A model generated the notes under the pieces. It was not told where the DNA came from. It ran no database searches and was given only the letters and a program-made list of their open reading frames with translations. A stretch of DNA of 5,814 nucleotides, taken from positions 1 to 5,814 of the forward strand of contig JAQTNZ010000188.1 in NCBI GenBank assembly GCA_028713595.1, in the 5' to 3' direction. A program made the position numbers and the translations under genes. Position 1 is the stretch's first letter; every line of letters begins with the position of its first letter. Shown piece by piece: positions 1 to 5,699 of the stretch. The stretch is from Methylovulum sp. GTDB taxonomy: Bacteria; Pseudomonadota; Gammaproteobacteria; Methylococcales; Methylomonadaceae.

Positions 1-360
1 AATAAAAACTTTGCCATTGTCGATGCCGCCATGAATGATTTGCTGCGCCCGTCACTGTACGGGGCTTGGCAGGATATTATCCCAGTCAGCCCGCATGATG
101 AAGCTTTGCCATTGCGTTGGGATATTGTCGGGCCGGTATGTGAAACTGGGGATTTTTTGGGTAAAGACCGTGTGTTGAAATTGGCGGTGGGTGATTTGTT
201 GGCGGTGCGTTCCGCAGGCGCTTATGGTTTTAGCATGAGTTCCAATTATAATTCTAGGCCACGCGCCGCCGAAGTGATGGTGGATGGGTCGGCTTGCCAT
301 TTGGTCAGGGCGAGGGAAACCTTGGCGCAATTGTGGGCGGGGGAGTGTTTGTTGCCGTAA
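1..360 (+). CDS. lysA: Diaminopimelate decarboxylase, C-terminal part (5' end outside window)
   Basis: This is a PLP-dependent fold-type III decarboxylase that converts meso-diaminopimelate to L-lysine in the cytoplasm, the last step of lysine synthesis. The reading frame is open from base 1, and 119 residues are visible before TAA at 358-360. The family usually has about 415-420 residues, so roughly the last 30 percent is present. Two hallmark blocks are seen. One is GPVCETGDFL (about 133-162), whose Cys (codon 139-141) belongs to the conserved C-E-(S/T)-G-D motif reaching the active site of the partner subunit. The other is GAYGFSMSSNYNSRPR (about 217-264), whose Tyr (codon 223-225) is known in the family to contact the PLP/substrate. 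The segment is therefore the C-terminal beta-barrel domain with the dimer-interface active-site residues intact. The ATG at 31 is internal, not the start. The next gene follows after 27 bp on the same strand, so readthrough into it is likely. Confidence 0.95.
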   Translation, partial: NKNFAIVDAAMNDLLRPSLYGAWQDIIPVSPHDEALPLRWDIVGPVCETGDFLGKDRVLKLAVGDLLAVRSAGAYGFSMSSNYNSRPRAAEVMVDGSACHLVRARETLAQLWAGECLLP

Positions 361-387
361 GGCGGCATTTTTCTATTAATAGGTTGC

Positions 388-1284
388 ATGATGAACTTTC
401 TTGATATCAGAACCGATTTTGCCTTTAAAAAAGTCTTTGGCAGCGAAGGTTCCAAAGACATTTTGCTCAGTTTCCTCAATGCGGTCATTGATTTTAACGG
501 GCGGTTAATCTGCGATTTGACCATTGTTGACCCGTACAACATCCCCATGCTGAAAGGCATGAAGGATACATACGTCGATGTCAAGGCCGAGTTGGATGAC
601 GGCAGCCGCGTGATTATTGAAATGCAGGTGCTTAACCATGAGGGCTTTGAAAAGCGCATCCTGTACAATGCCGCGAAAAACTATTCCACCCAGCTTAACA
701 AGGGCGAGCCGTTTAACCTGCTCAACCCGGTCATCGCCCTGACCTTGACTGATTTTGTCCTGTTTCCTGGGCAACCTTTAATTAACTGCTTCAAGTTGCT
801 GGAAAAGGAACGCTTCATCGAATACAACGATGACATTGAGCTGGTGTTCATCGAACTGCCAAAATTCGATAAAACCGAAGCCGAGCTGGACACTGTGCAG
901 GACAAATGGCTGTATTTCATCAAAAACGCCGGCAAATTAGACTGTGTCCCGAAAAATCTGGGGCAGGAGCAGGAAAAGGCCTTCGCCATCGCCAACGAGG
1001 CCACTTTGAGCGCGGAAGAGCTGGATTTGCAACACCGCAAGCGCGACTGGATCATGATACAAAAAAGCGCGCTTGATCTGGCACTGAAACAGGGAATTGA
1101 ACAGGGAATCGAGCAGGGGATAGAGCGGGGGATTGAACAGGGAATCGAGAAAAACCGCCGCGCAACCATTGTCAATGCCCACCGCGCCGGATTGTCTGCC
1201 GAAAGTATCGCGCCTATCGTGCAATTAAGCCAAGCGGAGGTTGAGGCCGTGTTAGCCCAGGCATTTAAAGTGCAGGAGCGTTAA
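388..1284 (+). CDS. Rpn family recombination-promoting nuclease / PD-(D/E)XK putative transposase
   Basis: This 298-residue protein matches the family annotated as Rpn nuclease or 'putative transposase' (PDDEXK_2 type). Characterised Rpn proteins such as E. coli RpnA are DNA endonucleases that promote recA-independent recombination. Visible features, in order: an N-terminal TDFAFKKVFG motif (residues 9-18), the nuclease core YVDVKAELDDGSRVIIEMQ with likely metal ligands Asp64 and Glu78 followed by Gln80 (D-Xn-E-X-Q), a middle domain to about residue 230, a repeat tail (236-255, five G-I-E-Q/R/K units), and a final helical segment GLSAESIAPIVQLSQAEVEA (268-287). The length is normal for the family and no frameshift is seen. 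The start is either ATG388 or ATG391. The only Shine-Dalgarno-like bases, AGG at 381-383, are better spaced from 391 (7 nt) than from 388 (4 nt). The gene lies 27 bp after lysA with no clear promoter. Function in this organism is inferred. The family is often multicopy and prone to transfer. Confidence 0.88.
   Translation: MMNFLDIRTDFAFKKVFGSEGSKDILLSFLNAVIDFNGRLICDLTIVDPYNIPMLKGMKDTYVDVKAELDDGSRVIIEMQVLNHEGFEKRILYNAAKNYSTQLNKGEPFNLLNPVIALTLTDFVLFPGQPLINCFKLLEKERFIEYNDDIELVFIELPKFDKTEAELDTVQDKWLYFIKNAGKLDCVPKNLGQEQEKAFAIANEATLSAEELDLQHRKRDWIMIQKSALDLALKQGIEQGIEQGIERGIEQGIEKNRRATIVNAHRAGLSAESIAPIVQLSQAEVEAVLAQAFKVQER
1093..1152 (+). repeat. Five in-frame 12-bp tandem repeats (Gly-Ile-Glu-X) in the Rpn-like gene
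   Basis: Five consecutive 12-bp units encode GIEQ, GIEQ, GIER, GIEQ and GIEK (residues 236-255). Synonymous differences (GGA/GGG, ATT/ATC/ATA, GAA/GAG) show the array is not freshly duplicated throughout. However, 18 bases at 1096-1113 recur exactly at 1132-1149, giving a 36-bp higher-order period. Such tails are common in this protein family and probably form a polar helical linker. Copy-number change by whole units keeps the frame. Confidence 0.92.
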
Positions 1285-1288
1285 TTTA

Positions 1289-1340
1289 TCGCTCCCAAGC
1301 GTTGCGGTTATCCCGCAATGCCTACTAGGCATGGGAGCGA
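1289..1340. repeat. Palindromic element predicted to fold as a three-way junction, between convergent genes
   Basis: The outer arms TCGCTCCCA (1289-1297) and TGGGAGCGA (1332-1340) are perfect 9-bp inverted repeats. Inside them are two further hairpins: TTGCGG (1302-1307) pairing with CCGCAA (1313-1318) around TTATC, and TGCC (1319-1322) pairing with GGCA (1328-1331) around TACTA. All three stems can form together as a cruciform-like or three-way junction on either strand. It starts 5 bp after the Rpn-like stop codon and ends 34 bp before the porin stop on the other strand. It has no U-tract on either side, so it is not a canonical intrinsic terminator, although it could slow polymerase from both directions or stabilise both mRNA 3' ends. 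The compact design suggests a dispersed extragenic palindromic repeat. That is inference, since only one copy is visible here. Confidence 0.7.
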
Positions 1341-1374
1341 CAGGATTTTAGCCAAGATAGGCAACTAGGCACGA

Positions 1375-2700
1375 TTAAAAGCTGATATTGCCTTGCAGCC
1401 AGATTTTCAGGGTGTCGGTGCTTCTAAATGTCGGGTCAAGATTGTCACCAGCATGGTAGTAAGCGTATTTCGCCAGCAAGGTGTAATGTTTGCCGAATTT
1501 TTGGACGGCTTGGAAATTCCATTCATCGCCGTAATTGTAGCGACCGCCATCATCAGTATAGGTATGGTAAATGCCGCTCACGACCAAATCGCCGCGTTGG
1601 AACGGCACCATCACCGTGCCAAAGACATCACGGATACCGTTGCTAGGTGTGGTCAGGAACAAATCCGCCCAACCTTGGAAAGCATGGTTGGTGCCTAAGG
1701 GGGTGTCAAAGGTTTTGTTCAGGCCAGTACCGCCCAATTGCTCCATAGCCCCTTGGAACATGACGTTATAAGCGCTCAAGCCACCCATCACATTGTAACG
1801 GTCAACATCGTAAGTGGTCGGGCCGTTGCCGTAATTGCTTTGATGGCTCCATTCCGCCGTATAAGCCAGGCCAAAATGGTCGCTGATTTTGTAAGAATCC
1901 AGCGGTTTGACGCAGCAGGTGGCACGCAGGCCATAGGTTTGGCTGGATTTTTCATAGTTGGCTTTTTCGGTGTAATCCAGCCAATAGCCATAACCAATCA
2001 AATTGCCGTAATCGCCCATTTTGTAGTTCAGGTTAAGGAGCGGGGCTTGCACGTTGTCGGTGGTGCCGGTAAAGGTTTGGACATTGGCGATATAACCGGC
2101 ATTGACCACTAAGCCGAACAGGGTTTGGTTGTTATGGGTAATCAGCACCGAATCGTAGGTTTGCTCCATTTGCCGCCAGCCGACGTTACCGATAAAACGG
2201 TCGTCATCCAATTTGATGCGTTGCCGTCCAACCTTAAAGATATTGTCGGCAAGGCCGGTGTACGCCAGCCAAAATTGGTTAAGCTCGCTACGGTCAGGGT
2301 CGGCCACCCTTGAATATAAGGTATTGCCATTAGGCAAGGTGTTATTGTATTCATCTTGCATTGCCAAGTTGCCTTCGTATTCGGCATAACCTTGAAAGCC
2401 TTGGAATGTCGGGGTCAGGTAGCCTAAGCGCAAACGGGCGGTATTAGCGTTGGCGGTCAAAGGTTGTTTGGCGGCGGGCAATACCGTCCCGGTAGGGCCA
2501 AAGCGGTTGTCCTCGTTGACGTTTTCATAACGGTAATTCAAATCAAACTTAATCGCCCCGTTATGGCCGTAATGGTAAAAGTTAAGCGCGTCTTCAATTT
2601 GTTGGGTCAATCCTGCCGAAGCAGGCTGGCTGAGAGCAGAGAGTGACAGTAATATGGCCGAGATCGGGCCTGACAAGTTTTTGCGTTGTTGCTTAGGCAT
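1375..2700 (-). CDS. Alginate-export family (AlgE-like) outer-membrane beta-barrel porin
   Basis: This 441-residue outer-membrane protein is predicted to form a passive channel. The N-terminus is a Sec signal peptide: basic MPKQQRK, a hydrophobic core ISAILLSLSAL, and a cleavage site after ASA (residues 27-29, just before Gly30). The mature chain has alternating polar/aromatic beta strands, many Tyr, Trp, Asn and Gly residues, a VGRQRIKLDDDRFIGNVGWR block (157-176) typical of the Alginate_exp family, and a last strand LKIWLQGNISF ending in Phe, as expected of a BAM-recognised beta-signal. Two adjacent Cys (262-263) are unusual. The ATG at 2700 is chosen because it begins the signal peptide and has AAGGGGG upstream; the longer GTG frame from 2814 would bury the signal peptide. 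Family members are named after alginate secretion, but no alginate genes are nearby. Its place 214 bp after a nitrate-type ABC importer suggests a role in anion entry (inference). Confidence 0.85.
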   Translation of the reverse strand: MPKQQRKNLSGPISAILLSLSALSQPASAGLTQQIEDALNFYHYGHNGAIKFDLNYRYENVNEDNRFGPTGTVLPAAKQPLTANANTARLRLGYLTPTFQGFQGYAEYEGNLAMQDEYNNTLPNGNTLYSRVADPDRSELNQFWLAYTGLADNIFKVGRQRIKLDDDRFIGNVGWRQMEQTYDSVLITHNNQTLFGLVVNAGYIANVQTFTGTTDNVQAPLLNLNYKMGDYGNLIGYGYWLDYTEKANYEKSSQTYGLRATCCVKPLDSYKISDHFGLAYTAEWSHQSNYGNGPTTYDVDRYNVMGGLSAYNVMFQGAMEQLGGTGLNKTFDTPLGTNHAFQGWADLFLTTPSNGIRDVFGTVMVPFQRGDLVVSGIYHTYTDDGGRYNYGDEWNFQAVQKFGKHYTLLAKYAYYHAGDNLDPTFRSTDTLKIWLQGNISF

Positions 2701-2914
2701 AAAGCCCCCTTTGTTTTCAATGAAAAAATGGTTAAAGGCGTAAGGTTGCTGCATCCGATTGCCTGTAGATATTGCGGCAACGTCTACGGGGTTATGGACA
2801 GGTGCATCCGCCACTATTGGCGTACAGCCAAAAAAGCTAATTGCTTAAGGTAAATGAAGGCGGGTCCGGCTATCGGGAACGCGACAGACCCCCAGCGCTT
2901 TTACCACAGGCTCG
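2701..2914 (-). other. 214-bp intergenic leader upstream of the porin gene
   Basis: This gap separates the fused ATPase stop codon from the porin start on the minus strand. It is much longer than the 13-bp gap between the two transporter genes, so the porin may have its own promoter or an RNA leader. It holds an imperfect hairpin at 2762-2790 and a short perfect one at 2817-2831 (TTGGC, loop GTACA, GCCAA). The latter is preceded, not followed, by a T-run on the minus strand, so it is not an intrinsic terminator of the upstream genes. I could not identify a convincing sigma-70 or sigma-54 promoter by eye, and no credible small gene is seen. Confidence 0.55.
2705..2710 (-). promoter_or_regulatory. 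Shine-Dalgarno deciding the porin start
   Basis: On the minus strand AGGGGG lies 4 nt before ATG2700. With the signal peptide that begins at this Met, it supports 2700 rather than the upstream GTG at 2814. The spacing is slightly short if the G-run is the contact, and normal (about 8 nt) if the preceding AAGG is used. Confidence 0.65.
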
Positions 2915-4669
2915 TTAATGGGTGTGGTCACATTCGGTTAAGAAGGTCAGGATGCTTTCGCGGTAGTGGTAATAATCATCATGTGCCAACAAGGCCTTAC
3001 GCGTGCGCGGCCTAGGCAAATCAATCTCCTGGATCTTGCCGATTTTGGCGTGCGGGCCGTTGGTCATCATCACCACGCGGTCGCCGAGCAAAATCGCCTC
3101 ATCGACGTCATGGGTCACGACAATGGCGGTCACTTGGGTGCGCTCCCACACTTCCATCAACACTTCCTGCAATTCCCATCGGGTCAAGGAATCGAGCATC
3201 CCGAACGGCTCGTCCAGCAGCAAAAGTTTGGGTGACAGGGCGAAAGCACGGGCAATACCTACCCGTTGGCGCATACCGTTGGACATATCACCGGCTTTTT
3301 TGCGCAGGGCATCGCCTAGGCCGACACGGGCCAAATAATAGCCGACAATGTCCTCGCGCTCCGATTGGCTGGCATGGGGATAGACTTTATCAACACCGAG
3401 CATGACATTTTCAAACGCGGTCAACCACGGAAACAGGCTAGGGGCTTGGAACACCACGCCTTTATCAGGGCCGGCGCTGTCCACTTCGCGGTTGTCGAGA
3501 ATAATGCCGCCTTCCGAAATTGAAGTCAGGCCCGCCGCCATCGACAATACGGTCGATTTGCCGCAACCGGAATGGCCGATAATGGAAATGAATTCACCCT
3601 TCTTCATTTTCAGGTCAAAGCCATCAACCACTTTCACCGTACCGTTACCATTGGCCTTAGGATAAATTTTCGACAATTGCGAAAACTCCAGATAACGAGG
3701 CCTGCCCAAATGGTCTTGTTCCGGTTTTAAGGCGGAAGGGCTTTGTTTCCAGTCATTGCTGGTGTTCGGGCGGACATTGGGCAGGGTGATGGTATCTTGG
3801 CCGTCTTGGGTTTTGGCCATACCAATATCCATCAGATATTGGGTGATGGCTGCCCGCAAGCGTTTGAACTCCTCATCGTGGTTCAAGCCTGCGCGGTCAC
3901 GTGGCCGCGCCAGCGTCACCGGAAAATCAGGGCCAAACGTGGCATCAGGGCCTGGATTAAGCGGGATGACACGGTCGGCCATGTAAATGGCTTCGTCAAC
4001 ATCATTGGTGATTAAAATGACGGTTTTCTTTTCTTGCTCCCAGATGGACAAAATCTCGTCTTGCAGGTTGCCGCGTGTCAAAGCGTCTAACGCGCTGAGT
4101 GGTTCGTCCAGCAACAGGATATCAGGGTTGGCCGCTAACGCCCGTGCCACGTTGACCCGTTGGCGCATCCCGCCGGACAGTTCGGCGGGCTTTTTGTCCA
4201 TCGCCGCGCCTAGGTTGACCATGCGCACATATTTTTCGGTATGGGCTTTGCGCTTATCGGCAGGCCAGTCCTTAAAAATTTCATCCACCGCCAACGCCAC
4301 GTTTTCAAATACGGTCAACCACGGCATCAGCGAATAATTTTGGAACACCACGCCCCGGTCAGGGCCCGGAGCCGTGATGGGTTTGCCTTGTTTTAAGACC
4401 TGACCACTATCGGCCTGGATCAGTCCGGCCAAGGTCGAAATCAGGGTGGTTTTGCCGCTGCCGGAAAAACCGACAATGGCAATAAACTCACCCTCTTTAA
4501 TCGATAAGTTGATGTTTTTTAAAATCGAGGCCTTATTTTTACCTTCGCCGTAGGATTTACAGACATTAATCAGTTCCACCAAGGGCAGATCGGCATCATT
4601 GGACGGATGTTTGGGGCTGGGTACGGTCATGATGGGTTGGGCACGTTTAAGTTGGGCGGCTGCGTTCAT
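2915..4669 (-). CDS. Nitrate-type ABC importer ATPase with two fused nucleotide-binding domains
   Basis: This 584-residue cytoplasmic protein contains both ATPase domains of a NrtCD-like importer in one chain. Domain 1 (about 28-285) has Walker A GFSGSGKTT (67-75), Q-loop Gln110, signature LSGGM (164-168), Walker B with Glu189, and Asn222 where the switch His is expected (ITNDVDEA). Domain 2 (about 326-580) has Walker A GHSGCGKST (365-373), Gln408, signature MSNGM (462-466), Walker B with Glu487, and the switch His520 (VTHDVDEA). The linker is about 40 residues. Both halves carry the PWLT.FENV block typical of the NrtC/NrtD/SsuB/TauB group. Cyanobacterial NrtC instead joins one ATPase to a binding-protein-like domain, which is absent here. 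ATG4669 is preceded by AGGAG with a 6-nt spacer; an in-frame Met14 is less likely. It lies 13 bp after the permease gene and is surely co-transcribed with it. The transported ion (nitrate, nitrite or another anion) cannot be read directly. Confidence 0.93.
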   Translation of the reverse strand: MNAAAQLKRAQPIMTVPSPKHPSNDADLPLVELINVCKSYGEGKNKASILKNINLSIKEGEFIAIVGFSGSGKTTLISTLAGLIQADSGQVLKQGKPITAPGPDRGVVFQNYSLMPWLTVFENVALAVDEIFKDWPADKRKAHTEKYVRMVNLGAAMDKKPAELSGGMRQRVNVARALAANPDILLLDEPLSALDALTRGNLQDEILSIWEQEKKTVILITNDVDEAIYMADRVIPLNPGPDATFGPDFPVTLARPRDRAGLNHDEEFKRLRAAITQYLMDIGMAKTQDGQDTITLPNVRPNTSNDWKQSPSALKPEQDHLGRPRYLEFSQLSKIYPKANGNGTVKVVDGFDLKMKKGEFISIIGHSGCGKSTVLSMAAGLTSISEGGIILDNREVDSAGPDKGVVFQAPSLFPWLTAFENVMLGVDKVYPHASQSEREDIVGYYLARVGLGDALRKKAGDMSNGMRQRVGIARAFALSPKLLLLDEPFGMLDSLTRWELQEVLMEVWERTQVTAIVVTHDVDEAILLGDRVVMMTNGPHAKIGKIQEIDLPRPRTRKALLAHDDYYHYRESILTFLTECDHTH

Positions 4670-4675
4670 GGTTGG

Positions 4676-4680
4676 CTCCT
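4676..4680 (-). promoter_or_regulatory. Strong Shine-Dalgarno of the fused ATPase gene
   Basis: On the minus strand AGGAG stands 6 nt before ATG4669, within the 13-bp gap after the permease stop codon. This near-ideal site fixes the start and favours the first Met over Met14. Confidence 0.8.
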
Positions 4681-4682
4681 GT

Positions 4683-5699
4683 TTACAGTGCTCTGCCGAA
4701 AGAGAACACTTTTTGGAAAGACTGCATGATGCGGTCGAGGATAAAGCCGATAATGCCGATAGTGAACACCGCCACCATAATGCGGCCTAAGGAGTTCGAG
4801 CTGCCGTTTTGGAACTCATCCCAGACGAATTTGCCCAAGCCGGGGTTTTGCGCCAGCATTTCGGCAGCGATCAGCACCATCCAGCCCACGCCCAGCGACA
4901 ATCTCATGCCGGTGAAAATATAGGGCAACGCCGACGGCAAAATGATTTTTTGGATTTGGGTGGCGTAGTTCAGGCGCAACACCTTGCCGACATTGACCAG
5001 ATCCTTGTCGATGGAGGACACCCCGACCGCCGTATTAATTAGCGTCGGCCATAACGAACACAAAGTGACGGTGATGGCGGAAGTCAGGAAAGATTTTTCA
5101 AACCAAGAATCATCGGTGGTCACATACACGGAACTGACGATGAGCGTGACAATCGGCAGCCACGCTAACGGCGACACCGGTTTGAAGATTTGTATGATTG
5201 GATTGAGCGCGGTATTGATGATGCTGCTCATGCCACAGAGGATACCCAAAGGCACGGCGACCAGCGTGGCGATCACAAAGCCTGCAAAAACGGTGCGCAG
5301 GCTGGTCAGAATTTGATCCAGATACGTCGGTTTACCCGTGTAAGGGCGTTTTTTGACTTCGGCATTGGGGTTTTCCGCCAGCATTTTGTCATCACGCGCT
5401 TGTTGGCGTTGGTAAAACTCCACTTCTTTTTGACGCTCGGCATAATGCGCCTCAAGCAGCCCGCCAGCCTCTGCCCAAACCGCCGACGGCCCTGGGATAG
5501 AGCCTAGGCTGGTGTGGACTTTGGAAGCGGAAAAGCTCCACATCCCTAAAAACAGCATGAAAGCGATAACGGGGATGCCCATGATGAGCCATAGTTGGCG
5601 CAATTGTTGGCCGGGGTTTTCGCCCGCAGCCAGCTTTACCAACGGGACAAACCACGTCAGTCCGGTGATGTTTAGAAATTTGATTAATTGATGGCTCAT
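4683..5699 (-). CDS. nrtB: NrtB-like inner-membrane permease of a nitrate-type ABC importer
   Basis: This 338-residue protein is predicted to dimerise as the membrane channel for the fused ATPase encoded next. It has an N-terminal membrane segment (about 36-57), a long polar stretch (about 58-125) rich in Glu, Gln, Lys and Arg, then a BPD_transp_1-type domain with hydrophobic segments around 130-156, 163-192, 203-227, 262-285 and 304-322. The cytoplasmic coupling loop NVGKVLRLNYATQIQKIILP (236-255) matches the EAA loop ending in I-x-LP. Its usual Gly is Arg242, which I recall as typical of NrtB. The IFTGMRLSLGVGWMVLIAAE block (261-280) strongly resembles NrtB/CmpB. Cyanobacterial NrtB has about 275-280 residues, so the extra length is the N-terminal extension. 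ATG5699 is preferred because AGGGG lies 5 nt upstream; the longer GTG frame from 5768 has no such site and adds a polar, improbable leader. The name is by family resemblance; substrate is unproven. Confidence 0.88.
   Translation of the reverse strand: MSHQLIKFLNITGLTWFVPLVKLAAGENPGQQLRQLWLIMGIPVIAFMLFLGMWSFSASKVHTSLGSIPGPSAVWAEAGGLLEAHYAERQKEVEFYQRQQARDDKMLAENPNAEVKKRPYTGKPTYLDQILTSLRTVFAGFVIATLVAVPLGILCGMSSIINTALNPIIQIFKPVSPLAWLPIVTLIVSSVYVTTDDSWFEKSFLTSAITVTLCSLWPTLINTAVGVSSIDKDLVNVGKVLRLNYATQIQKIILPSALPYIFTGMRLSLGVGWMVLIAAEMLAQNPGLGKFVWDEFQNGSSNSLGRIMVAVFTIGIIGFILDRIMQSFQKVFSFGRAL

Noticed and set aside
681..1175. Minus-strand open frame of 164 codons opposite the Rpn-like gene
   Set aside because: Its Ser-Ile-Pro-Cys repeats are simply the antisense of the GIEQ repeat array, and it lies wholly inside a well-supported gene.
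388..1340. Complete insertion sequence comprising the Rpn-like gene and the palindrome
   Set aside because: No matching terminal inverted repeats or target-site duplication flank the gene. The palindrome is only on the downstream side.
2701..2814. N-terminal extension of the porin from a GTG at 2814
   Set aside because: It would place 38 polar residues before a clear Sec signal peptide, and the ATG at 2700 has a good purine-rich ribosome binding site.
2817..2831. Intrinsic terminator after the fused ATPase gene (TTGGC-GTACA-GCCAA next to an A/T run)
   Set aside because: On the minus strand the T-run precedes the hairpin instead of following it, and the stem is only 5 bp.
3003..3338. Plus-strand open frames within the fused ATPase gene (also around 3743-4015 and 3987-4337)
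   Set aside because: They are antisense to conserved ATPase motifs, show no family resemblance and have no ribosome binding sites. They come from the codon pattern of the real gene.
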